Origin: Planctomycetota bacterium
GTDB taxonomy: Bacteria; Planctomycetota; UBA1135
Direction of reading: 5' to 3'
NCBI GenBank assembly: GCA_004295085.1
Contig: SHNF01000018.1
Location: 310,001-374,000 of the forward strand
Length of the DNA stretch: 64,000 nucleotides
This document shows, in pieces, positions 53,178 to 60,061 of the stretch. A model generated the notes under the pieces. The model saw nothing but the letters and a program-made list of their open reading frames with translations, had not been told where the DNA came from and ran no database searches. A program made the position numbers and the translations under genes. The stretch's first letter is position 1, and each line of letters begins with the position of its first letter.

Positions 53178-54232
53178 GCGCGCCCGCCGATCGGTATCCG
53201 GCGCCGGCACAGCGCTATCTGCCGGCCGGATATCAGGCCGAGCGCTGGGAGGACATCGCGCCCTGGTACGCCGAGCTGGAGGCGCGGGACCTGCGCAAGC
53301 GCGGCGAACTGGAGCGCTGGATCCTGGACCGCGGCGAGCTCGAGGCCTTCGTATCGGCGGCAGCGGCGCGCCGCAACGTCGCCAACGCCTGCCACACCGA
53401 CGACGCCGAGGCGGAGCGGCGCCACCTCGAGTTCCAGGTCGAAGTGCTGGCGGAGGTGAAGAACGCCGCCGACCGCCTGGACCGCAAGTACCTGGCGTGC
53501 GGCCTGCGCCGCGCCCTGGACTCCGCGCGCTGGCAGGTTTACGACCGCGACGTCGAGCTGTCCGCGCGCCTGTTCCGGCCGGAAAACGTGGGACTGGAGG
53601 CCCAGGAGGAGCGGCTGTGCGTGCAGTACGGCGCGCTCAGCGGCGGCCTGACGGTGCCGTTCCGCGGTCGCACGCACACGCTGCCGGAGCTGGCGCGGTA
53701 CCTGGAGGATCCGGATCGCGCCACGCGCGAAGCGGCCTGGCGCGCGGGCGCGCGCCGCCGCCTGCTGGAGCGCGAGCGCTACGAGGAGCTGTTCGACCAG
53801 CTCTTGCGCCTGCGCGTGCGCATGGCCGCCAACGCGGGCTTCGCAAGCTACCGTGACTTCCGCCACGCCGCCTACGGACGCTTCGACTACACGCCGCAGG
53901 ACTGTCTGGCGCTGCACGAGAACATCCATCGCCACGTGCTGCCGGTGCTGCAGCGCATGTGGCGGCGGCGGCGCGAGCGCCTGGGGCTCGCGTTCCTGCG
54001 CCCCTGGGACCTGGCCGTGGACCTGGAACAGCGACCGCCGTTCCAGCCGTTCCAGGACCAGGCCGGCCAGGTGGCGGTGGCCGCCGCCGTCCTCGAGCGC
54101 GTGCAGCTCGAGTTCGGCCAGGACCTGCGCTGGATGGAGCAGCGCGGGCTGCTGGACCTGCAGACGCGCCCGCACAAGCGTCCCGGCGGCTTCCTGGAGC
54201 ACTTCGAGGACGAGCGCGTGCCGTTCATCTTC
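53174..54232 (+). pseudogene. M3 family oligopeptidase, N-terminal part (interrupted by insertion element)
   Basis: 353 residues of host sequence, GTG start overlapping the gpsA stop (GTGA). It reads as an M3/oligoendopeptidase-F-like helical region, with segments such as LDRKYLACGLRRALDSARWQ, ERYEELFDQLLRLRVRMAAN and RPHKRPGGFLEHFEDERVP. After PFIF the frame enters the element and ends three residues later (GSM, TAG 54242-54244). Joining it to 57362-58036 restores one 577-residue frame, normal for the family. The zinc-binding HEXXH lies entirely in the other piece, so this half is catalytically dead. Confidence 0.9.
54223..54232 (+). repeat. Left copy of the target-site duplication
   Basis: GTTCATCTTC lies immediately before the left inverted repeat and is repeated at 57352-57361. 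If one base on each side is assigned to the element, the duplicated core is the 8-bp TTCATCTT, which is the length expected for IS1595-family elements. Confidence 0.85.
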
Positions 54233-54253
54233 GGAAGTATGTAGTTGATGAAA
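54233..54253 (+). repeat. Left terminal inverted repeat
   Basis: Begins GGAAGTATGTAG (12 bases identical to the right end), then T/C mismatch, TG, A/T mismatch, TGAAA. GG at the tip is usual for IS1595-family ends. The stop codon that truncates the peptidase frame lies inside this repeat. Confidence 0.9.
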
Positions 54254-54293
54254 GGTGAGGGCAAGACGGGCGGCACGGTCGGAATCCACGCGC

Positions 54294-55253
54294 TCACCTG
54301 CCGGCCACCTGATCGGCGTAGAGCAGCCGCTTTCCCTGCGCCTTGCGGATGGCGATCCCAACCCGCTCCGAGTCGCTGAGCTTGCGGGTGTTGTAGCGGA
54401 ACTCGAACTCGGCCAGATAGCGCGGCAAGTGCTTCCGGCTGATGCTGTGGAACGTGCCATAGACGCCGCGCTGCAAGATGCTGAAGGCGCCCTCGATGGT
54501 GTTGTTGTGGACCTCGCCCCGGACGTATTCCTTGGCCTTGTGTTTCACGGTTTGGTGGCCGCCTGCCAGCGCACGCCCTATTCCGATGAACTCGGTCCCT
54601 TCATCGGACATGAGCCGAGTGGTGGGGTCAACGCCTCCGCTGGCAGCTATGGCGGCCTTGAGCGTTTTGGACGTGATCCGCTCGACTGCATTCAGCCGCA
54701 GCTCGCCTCCGCGCTCCACGATGCCGAACACCGGCGCGTTCTTGGTGCCCCGCCCGCGCTTGCTGATGCCCTTGTAGCGCGGCTTGCCGCCTACCCAGGT
54801 TGCATCCATTTCGACCGTTCCGGACAGCTTCGCGGCTTCGCCCGGCTTGTCGCTGACCGCTGCGCGGATGCGGTGCATGAGGTAAAGCGCGCTCTTGTAA
54901 CTGATGCGGCATTCCCGGCTGATCTGCAACGCGCTGACGCCCTTCTTGCTGCTGACTGCTCTCCAGAAGGCGTGGCACCAATGGCGCAGCGGAATGCGGC
55001 TCTCTTCCAGGACCGTTCCCGTCCGCACGGTGAACATGCGCTTGCACTCCCGGCAGCGCCAGCGGTGGTCCTTGTTTCGCTCGCCGTCGGCGCTCCGCAT
55101 GGAGTAGACTGCCACAGCGCCGCAGCGGGGGCAGGCCGGCTGGTCACCCCACCGGCGGGCCTCCAGGAACTCGGCGGCGATCCGTTCGTCGGTGGCTGCC
55201 AGCCTAAGAGCTTCCAGGATGGGGTCGGGCGGGGGCTTGATGCCGCGGGTCAT
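54294..55253 (-). CDS. IS1595-family transposase (ISXO2-like DDE)
   Basis: 319 residues. N-terminal zinc ribbon: CPRCGAVAVYSM and WRCRECKRMFTVRTGT (residues 35-75), then an HTH-like segment WCHAFWRAVSSKKGVSALQI. The ISXO2-like DDE domain follows, with the first Asp in GTVEMDATWVGGKPRYKGI, the second in TRLMSDEGTEFIGIG and the third acidic residue in VHNNTIEGAFSILQRG. The tail HLPRYLAEFEFRYNTRKLSDS is typical. It appears complete, with no frameshift, so the element may still move. It is transcribed divergently from the passenger operon. Confidence 0.93.
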   Translation of the reverse strand: MTRGIKPPPDPILEALRLAATDERIAAEFLEARRWGDQPACPRCGAVAVYSMRSADGERNKDHRWRCRECKRMFTVRTGTVLEESRIPLRHWCHAFWRAVSSKKGVSALQISRECRISYKSALYLMHRIRAAVSDKPGEAAKLSGTVEMDATWVGGKPRYKGISKRGRGTKNAPVFGIVERGGELRLNAVERITSKTLKAAIAASGGVDPTTRLMSDEGTEFIGIGRALAGGHQTVKHKAKEYVRGEVHNNTIEGAFSILQRGVYGTFHSISRKHLPRYLAEFEFRYNTRKLSDSERVGIAIRKAQGKRLLYADQVAGR

Positions 55254-55306
55254 GAAGGTAGGTTACGACTTTTTGGAACTGTATGCAAGTGGATAATGAG
55301 CTGCGT

Positions 55307-55375
55307 CGTCCGCATGAACTCCGGTAAGTACCTGTCTATGCTTGACTTGCGCGTCCGCATAAAATTTGCGCATAA
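55307..55375. promoter_or_regulatory. Repeated motifs between transposase and passenger operon
   Basis: CGTCCGCATGAA (55307-55318) and CGTCCGCATAAA (55350-55361) are near-identical direct repeats 43 bp apart, about four DNA turns. A third related unit, GCATAAAA, lies at 55368-55375, 13 bp after its copy at 55355-55362. TTGACT (55340-55345) is a possible -35 and TAGAAT (55384-55389) a possible -10, though the spacing is wrong for a pair. This is the most AT-rich part of the element. Operator sites for the XRE regulator are an inference. Confidence 0.4.
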
Positions 55376-55488
55376 AACGCGCCTAGAATATGGATCTGTA
55401 GCGCGGCGCAGGTTAGCCTGCCTCGGCATGGAGGCACGCAACCGATACCAACCTCCTGCCCAAGCGCAACAAGACCCTGCGCACGGCC

Positions 55489-55779
55489 ATGTTCTTCGCG
55501 GGCGCCGGGCTGCTGCCCTTCGCAGAGTTCGACCAGGACCTGGAAGTAAGTGGGTTCCTCCACCTCGTTGTCGCCTCCGCTTTCGGACGCGACTACCTGA
55601 CCGCCTCGCCGCGCGTAGTCCTGGAGCTGACCGACGGGATCCAAATCTACGACATGCTGGATCTTGAGCAGATGTTCGGAGCCGGAACCGGCCACGATCA
55701 CAAGACCGAGCCTTGGACCCCGCACATCGAGGATGTGCCCGGAACGGATGCCGGCCGCGAGACTGGAACCGGAGAATGA
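55489..55779 (+). CDS. Small passenger protein of unknown function
   Basis: 96 residues from the first ATG. The same frame is open and protein-like for about 25 codons further upstream (reading ATDTNLLPKRNKTLRTAM just before it), with no ATG/GTG/TTG start, so the true N-terminus is uncertain. The chain has FAGAGLLPFAEFDQDLEVSG, VVASAFGRDYLTA and LELTDGIQIYDMLDLEQMF, then a polar tail. No family recognised. Its TGA overlaps the ATG of the ImmA gene by 4 bp (ATGA), so the two are coupled. Context suggests a partner or target of the metalloprotease. Confidence 0.6.
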   Translation: MFFAGAGLLPFAEFDQDLEVSGFLHLVVASAFGRDYLTASPRVVLELTDGIQIYDMLDLEQMFGAGTGHDHKTEPWTPHIEDVPGTDAGRETGTGE

Positions 55780-56840
55780 GTGACTCGATCTACCCCGAGA
55801 TGATCGTCATCGCACGGGAAGGTTGCGATCTGACTCAGGAAGAGCTTGCGATCAGGATTGCGTACTCGCAAACCAAGGTCTCGAAGATCGAGAGCGGGCT
55901 GCGGCCACTGCCTTCGGAGGATCTGCCGGAACTTGCGCGGGTCCTCGGACAGGCACCAGGGTTTTTCTCAACACGCCCGCCGCAGCGCGTCATGGAAACC
56001 GGCCTCTATCACCAGCGCTCGCTCAAGACTGCTCCGGCTCGCAAGCTAAAGGCGATGGACCGGAAGGTTGACATTCTCCAGGTAAGAATCGAGGGCCTGC
56101 TGCACGGCCTGAAGCTCAACGTATTCCCAGGGTTCGAGCCTGTCGAGCCCGAGGATGCCGCTTCGGTCGAGGATATCGCCCGCCAGATCCGAAGGCGGTG
56201 GGGCCTCGCAAGCGGCCCGGCGCTCGGGCTCTCCGAACGAGTGGAACGAAGCGGCGGCATCGTCGTCCTGTTGGAGTTCGCAACGCCGAAGGACGACGGA
56301 AGGAGTTTCCACAATCCGCCGAGCCCGCCGGTTATTGTCGTGAACCGGTCAAAACCAGGTGATAGGCAGCGGTGGATCATTGCCCATGAAGTAGGGCATC
56401 TCATCATGCACGCCTACGGATCGGCTGGCCGGGATGCAGAGCGCGAAGCCGACAGGTTCGCGGCCGAGTTCTTGATGCCGGAGGAAGACATCAGACCCGA
56501 GCTTTACCACCCGGTCACCCTTGAGCGGCTGACGGCTCTCAAGCACCGGTGGCGCGTTTCAATCCAGGCCCTCGCGCGTCGGGCTAAAGATCTCGGCGTA
56601 ATCAGCGAAAGCCGCTACATCGGAATCATGAGCGAGATCAGCCGCCGTGGCTGGCGCAAGCACGAACCAGTATCAGTTGAACAGGAGCGTCCTACTTTGA
56701 TAGATGCCGTGATCCAGCACCACAGAGAGGGCCGCAAACTGAGCCTGGCCGAAGTGGCGACAGTTGCGAAGGCGGATCTCTCAAGTTTCTGCGCTATGTT
56801 CCTGCCCGGGCAAGGCCCGATGCGGGTGCTGAGCGCCTAG
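55776..56840 (+). CDS. XRE-family HTH regulator with ImmA/IrrE metalloprotease domain
   Basis: 354 residues. The N-terminal HTH (residues 6-60) reads CDLTQEELAIRIAYSQTKVS, then KIESGLRPLPSEDLPELARV. The C-terminal half is the ImmA/IrrE (COG2856) peptidase with the zinc motif WIIAHEVGHLIMH at about residues 200-212 and the downstream ligand segment AEREADRFAAEFLMP. In ImmA and IrrE this domain cuts a repressor to start excision or a stress response. The same polypeptide here carries DNA binding and protease, as in HigA-ImmA-like regulators. It ends 6 bp before the tRNA. Full set of catalytic residues, so probably active. Confidence 0.9.
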   Translation: MSDSIYPEMIVIAREGCDLTQEELAIRIAYSQTKVSKIESGLRPLPSEDLPELARVLGQAPGFFSTRPPQRVMETGLYHQRSLKTAPARKLKAMDRKVDILQVRIEGLLHGLKLNVFPGFEPVEPEDAASVEDIARQIRRRWGLASGPALGLSERVERSGGIVVLLEFATPKDDGRSFHNPPSPPVIVVNRSKPGDRQRWIIAHEVGHLIMHAYGSAGRDAEREADRFAAEFLMPEEDIRPELYHPVTLERLTALKHRWRVSIQALARRAKDLGVISESRYIGIMSEISRRGWRKHEPVSVEQERPTLIDAVIQHHREGRKLSLAEVATVAKADLSSFCAMFLPGQGPMRVLSA

Positions 56841-56846
56841 ACACAA

Positions 56847-56931
56847 GCCCCCGTGGCGAAACGGCAAACGCACCCGGTTTGCAACCGGGAGGCTCTAGCG
56901 GGCCTTGCGGGTTCGATTCCCGCCGGGGGTA
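56847..56931 (+). tRNA. Class II tRNA with UGC (Ala) anticodon on the mobile element
   Basis: 85 nt, no encoded CCA. Acceptor GCCCCCG pairs with CGGGGGT (G1-U72 wobble). D-stem GCG/CGC; anticodon stem CCCGG/CCGGG with loop TTTGCAA, anticodon UGC. The long variable arm AGGCTC-TAGC-GGGCCT has a 6-bp stem. T-arm GCGGG-TTCGATT-CCCGC; discriminator A73. The G1-U72 pair, A73 and long arm resemble bacterial tRNA-Leu, whereas UGC reads GCN alanine codons. Real tRNA-Ala has a short variable loop. All pairing is intact, so this is not a decayed pseudo-tRNA. It lies between the ImmA gene and a small gene in one transcription unit. Confidence 0.85.
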
Positions 56932-56951
56932 TTTCCCAACAGGAGGAACCC

Positions 56952-57149
56952 ATGCCGCCGCCACGGAGGCCAGACTATGCTATCAAGATGCCGAAGGGCA
57001 AAGACAAGGGCGGGAAGAAGATGGGGAGGCCAACGGACCGGCTGCGGATCGAGGGAGACCCCGGCGAAGCCATAGACAAGCTCCTCGGCAAGAAGCCACC
57101 GAAGCCAAAGCCTGAGCCGCCGGACAAGGGTTCCGCCGGGCGGAAGTAG
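56952..57149 (+). CDS. 65-residue basic Gly/Lys/Pro-rich passenger protein
   Basis: The ribosome binding site AGGAGG (56941-56946) lies 5 bases before ATG, the best in the element. The protein begins MPPPRRPDYAIKMPKGKDKG, has a short ordered-looking middle (PTDRLRIEGDPGEAIDKLLG) and ends with a Lys/Pro-rich tail KKPPKPKPEPPDKG. Strongly basic and mostly disordered; it could bind nucleic acid. No family recognised. It starts 21 bp after the tRNA, so it must be in the tRNA's primary transcript unless a promoter lies inside the tRNA. A hairpin terminator follows at 57242. Confidence 0.65.
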   Translation: MPPPRRPDYAIKMPKGKDKGGKKMGRPTDRLRIEGDPGEAIDKLLGKKPPKPKPEPPDKGSAGRK

Positions 57150-57241
57150 GTCCGACCCGGCGGCCTTGGATTGCCGTGCTTCGACGGGAACCGTCTTAGC
57201 GCCTGATTCGCGCCCTACCGCGCACCGGCTCAGGCTGGAGG

Positions 57242-57260
57242 ACCCGCGCACGCGGGTTTT
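57242..57260 (+). terminator. Terminator of the passenger operon
   Basis: 6-bp stem ACCCGC/GCGGGT with the loop GCAC, followed at once by a short T-run (TTTT counted from 57257). It lies 92 bp past the small basic gene and 70 bp before the element's right end, pointing in the passenger direction. Confidence 0.55.
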
Positions 57261-57330
57261 GCCGGACCGTGCGCAAACGACGCATGGCCACCTCCGAGGC
57301 TCCCAGAATTCTGCCCGCTGCGCGCCAGGG

Positions 57331-57351
57331 TTTCAACAGCTACATACTTCC
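57331..57351 (-). repeat. Right terminal inverted repeat
   Basis: Reverse complement begins GGAAGTATGTAGCTGTTGAAA, matching the left end at 19 of 21 positions. It is directly followed by the second GTTCATCTTC. Confidence 0.9.
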
Positions 57352-57361
57352 GTTCATCTTC
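57352..57361 (+). repeat. Right copy of the target-site duplication
   Basis: GTTCATCTTC, identical to 54223-54232. Removing the element and one copy restores the peptidase frame as ...VPFIFANSP. Confidence 0.85.
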
Positions 57362-58036
57362 GCCAACTCGCCGCCGACGCACGACGGCGTCGAGACGCTG
57401 CTGCACGAGAGCGGGCACGCGCAGCACCTGCTGCGCTGCCGCGCCGAAGAGCTGCACGACTACCGCAGCGCGCCGATGGAGTTCGCCGAGGTCGCCTCCA
57501 TGGCCATGGAAGCCATGGCCATGGAGCGCCTCGCCGGCGTGTATCCGCCGGCCGAAGCCCGGCGCGCCGTCCTCGGCGCCCTGGAAGGCATCGCGCGCAG
57601 CCTGCCGTGGATGGCCACGGTGGACGCCTTCCAGCACTGGCTCTACCTGAACCCGGAGCACACGCGCGCGCAGCGCCAGGCGCAGTGGGTGGCCTTGCGC
57701 GAACGCTTCCTCCCGGGCCTGGACTGGAGCGGACTGGCCGAGGAGCAGGCTCATGAGTGGCACCGCCAGGGCCACGTCTTCGAGGTGCCCTTCTACTACA
57801 TCGAGTACGCCATCGCCCAGATCGGCGCGCTGCAGGTCTGGCACCGTTTCCGCGCCGATCCTGCCGGCGCGGTGCGCCGGTATCGGGCCGGACTGGCGCT
57901 GGGCGGCTCGCGCCCGCTGCCGGATCTGTTCGCCGCCGCGGATCTGCGTTTCGACCCGCGCGGTGAGCTGCTGCCGGAGCTGATGGCGGAGCTGGAGCAG
58001 GCCTGGGATTTGAATTCGCTCGGCACCGCGAGCTAG
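57362..58036 (+). pseudogene. M3 family oligopeptidase, C-terminal part
   Basis: 224 residues of host frame starting ANSPPTHDGVETLLHESGHAQ. The M3 zinc motif HESGH (HExGH form) is about 14 residues in, followed by the third-ligand region SAPMEFAEVASMAMEAMAME and the substrate-binding segment GHVFEVPFYYIEYAIAQIGALQ. These are all features of an intact M3/PepF catalytic core. It is cut from its N-terminal 353 residues by the insertion. An in-frame ATG inside the element (57269) could express this half, but the fold would lack its helical lid. Confidence 0.9.
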
Positions 58037-58074
58037 TCTGCGCGCGTTCGCCCGCTTTCTGGACGCCTCCCCCT

Positions 58075-59325
58075 GTGCAGAAGGACGCACTTCCTTACCT
58101 TGCCGCTTTCCTCGGAGGCGGCGCGCTCGGCTGGATCTGCATGACAGCGCTCGACGGCGCGCCCGCTGGCGCCGGGCCGAGCGCCAACCGGAGCGCGTCA
58201 CAGATCGCGCCCGAGAGCGTCGGCCAGCTCGTGGAGCCCGAATCGGCGCCCGCCGTGCCGCAGCAGCCGCCCGTGCAGCTGGTTGCAGCCGGGTCCGCCG
58301 CCAGCCTGCCGGCCACCCCCGGCCCGCCCGCGGAGTCCGGGGCTGCGGCTCCGGCTCCGGCGGCGGCGCCGGGCGCGATGCGGGCGGGGCTCACCGGCGT
58401 GGTGCTGGCCGGCGGTGAGCCCTGCGCCGGCTGCACCGTGCTGCTGCACCCCGGCGATCCCCAGTACGCGGCCGTCGCCGCCACCAGCGACGAGACCGGT
58501 GCCTGGGAGATCCCGGACCCGCCGCCCGGAGGCGGCGTGCTGGAGTACCTGCCGGCCAGCTGCCTGCTGGGCGAAGGCCTGGGACGCCCGCAGCGCCGCC
58601 TGCTGCCGGCCGGTGCGACCGAGGTGATCGAGCACCTGCCGACATCCTGGGTGGTATTCGAAGGCGTGGGACTCGCGCCGGGCGTGGCCGCCGGCGTGAC
58701 CCTGCTGCAGCAGCTGCTGCCGGAGGACGGTGTGGCGCTGGTGGAGCGCACGCGCGGCTGCGCCCTCCCGGGCGATCCGGCGCTGGAGCCCATCGTGGTG
58801 CCGATCGCGCCTTCGTTCCTGATCTTCCGCCCGGGCACGGCGCAGATCCTGTGCGAGCCCATGTCGCTGGAGCTGCGCGCGGGGGAGTACCACCGCGTGA
58901 CCTTGCGCCCGGCATCGTTCAGCACGGTCGTGGTGGCGCCCTGGCCGGAGGCCGACTATGAGCCCCAGAGCATCCAGTACGAGCCGCTGGCCGTGGATCA
59001 GCCGTGGCCGGACGGCTCGCTGGCGCCCAAGGAGGTGCAGGTGGAGCCGAGCCGCGGCCGCACTCCCGAGGAGCTGGGCACCGCTCGCGCCATGCACCTG
59101 CTGCCGCCGGGACGCTGGCGCGTGACCATGCACGGTCCCTTGCGCCATTCCTCGCACGTGACCGATCCCGCGGCCTGGTCCGGGCCGGCCGAGGCCTGGA
59201 GCACGGAATTCGTGGTCACGGCCGGCCAAGAGCTGCACTTGGGCCTGGATTACCAGCCGGAAAGCGGCGTGGTCTCCATCATGGGCCGCATGCCGCGCCC
59301 GGCACTGGCCCAGGGCTCGGACTAG
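58075..59325 (+). CDS. Exported protein with carboxypeptidase-regulatory-like domain
   Basis: 416 residues, GTG start. One N-terminal hydrophobic segment (YLAAFLGGGALGWICMTAL) acts as signal anchor, followed by a long Ala/Pro-rich linker. Beta-sandwich domains follow: GLTGVVLAGGEPCAGCTVLL, then DETGAWEIPDPPPGGGVLEY resembles a carboxypeptidase-regulatory-like (CarboxypepD_reg) unit. A second part includes LELRAGEYHRVTLRPASFST. No catalytic residues are evident. Its architecture resembles that of the larger protein at 60062, and the two flank a small phosphatase, so the three may work together at the envelope. Confidence 0.72.
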   Translation: MQKDALPYLAAFLGGGALGWICMTALDGAPAGAGPSANRSASQIAPESVGQLVEPESAPAVPQQPPVQLVAAGSAASLPATPGPPAESGAAAPAPAAAPGAMRAGLTGVVLAGGEPCAGCTVLLHPGDPQYAAVAATSDETGAWEIPDPPPGGGVLEYLPASCLLGEGLGRPQRRLLPAGATEVIEHLPTSWVVFEGVGLAPGVAAGVTLLQQLLPEDGVALVERTRGCALPGDPALEPIVVPIAPSFLIFRPGTAQILCEPMSLELRAGEYHRVTLRPASFSTVVVAPWPEADYEPQSIQYEPLAVDQPWPDGSLAPKEVQVEPSRGRTPEELGTARAMHLLPPGRWRVTMHGPLRHSSHVTDPAAWSGPAEAWSTEFVVTAGQELHLGLDYQPESGVVSIMGRMPRPALAQGSD

Positions 59326-59335
59326 AATCGCGCGC

Positions 59336-60040
59336 ATGCCGTCCACGTGGGTCGTGGGGGACATCCACGGCTGCGCGGAAGAGCTGCACGCGTTGCTCGA
59401 GCGGATCGAGCTCGGCCCGCAGGACCGCTGCATCAGCGTCGGCGACCTGTACCACCGCGGTCCGGATCCTTACGGCGTGTGCCAGCTCCTGGCCGCGCGG
59501 CCCAACGTCTCCCTGGTGCTCGGCAACCACGAGCGTGCCCTCCTGCGCCGGGCCGGGCTTGCGGGACGCCGCGCCGACGGATCTGACGCGCCGCCGATCC
59601 CCTCCGAGCTCTCGCGCCTGGACCGGCGCGGAGACGGCCACGCGCCGCTGGCGCAGGTCACGGACGACCAGTTCCGGCGCATGCTGCAGCTCCTGGAGCG
59701 GCGCCCGTACTTCCTGGAGGGACCTGGGTGGCTGGTGCTCCACGCCGGCCTGCTTCCGGGAAGGAAGCCGTCCGAGACGCCGCCGGACGCGCTGGTGCGC
59801 ACCCATCGCATCGCCGCGCTGCCCGGCAAGCCCCTGTGGCACGACGTGTACGCGGGACCGGATCTGGCGCTCTATGGGCACGTTCCGCACCGGCAGCCGC
59901 GCCCGCACCGCCGCGCCGGCCGCCTGGTCGCCCTGGGCCTGGACACCGGCTGCGTGCACGGCGGCAGCCTGACCGCCTTCCGCGTGGAGACGCGGGAGCT
60001 GGTACAGGTCCCGGCCGGGCGCGCCTACGCCGCGCGCTAA
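59336..60040 (+). CDS. Metallophosphoesterase (ApaH/PrpE-like)
   Basis: 234 residues. Motif I WVVGDIHGCAEELHALLER, motif II SVGDLYHRGPDPYG, motif III LVLGNHERALL, then LVLHAGLLPG and LYGHVPHRQP supply the metal-binding His and Asp. This is the PPP-type phosphatase/diadenosine tetraphosphatase fold. Motif II normally reads GDxVDRGPxS; here Tyr-His replaces the DR's Asp partner (YHRG), which may alter activity. ATG 11 bp after the previous gene. Confidence 0.85.
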   Translation: MPSTWVVGDIHGCAEELHALLERIELGPQDRCISVGDLYHRGPDPYGVCQLLAARPNVSLVLGNHERALLRRAGLAGRRADGSDAPPIPSELSRLDRRGDGHAPLAQVTDDQFRRMLQLLERRPYFLEGPGWLVLHAGLLPGRKPSETPPDALVRTHRIAALPGKPLWHDVYAGPDLALYGHVPHRQPRPHRRAGRLVALGLDTGCVHGGSLTAFRVETRELVQVPAGRAYAAR

Positions 60041-60061
60041 GCTGTAGGCCGCAGTCGGACG

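Larger units (their letters stand above)
54233..57351. mobile_element. IS1595-type transposon with passenger operon (ImmA regulator, tRNA)
   Basis: 3119 bp bounded by 21-bp imperfect inverted repeats (two mismatches) and a flanking 8-10 bp direct repeat, inside the M3 peptidase gene. It holds an IS1595-family transposase on the minus strand and, on the plus strand, a small unknown gene, an XRE-ImmA/IrrE gene, a class II tRNA, a 65-residue basic protein gene and a terminator. Base composition is visibly lower in GC than the host around 55255-55400. Passenger genes are known in the IS1595 family; this set is not one I recognise. Confidence 0.92.

Noticed and set aside
55428..55667. A plus-strand frame from the ATG at 55428 in the passenger region
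   Set aside because: The product is Arg/Pro-rich and overlaps the better frame at 55489; it looks like a shifted reading of that gene's upstream part.
55336..55725. A 129-codon minus-strand frame opposite the small passenger gene
   Set aside because: No ribosome binding site, and the plus-strand frame is tied to the regulator by an ATGA overlap. The antisense translation shows no clear fold.
56847..56931. Reading the element tRNA as a selenocysteine or 8/4-type allo-tRNA
   Set aside because: The acceptor and T-stems pair as a standard 7/5, and the anticodon is not UCA, so the known allo-tRNA patterns do not fit.
57269..57361. An in-frame ATG inside the element giving a fused start to the C-terminal peptidase half
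   Set aside because: No ribosome binding site precedes it, the leading residues come from element DNA, and the peptidase would lack its N-terminal 353 residues. Kept as a pseudogene fragment.
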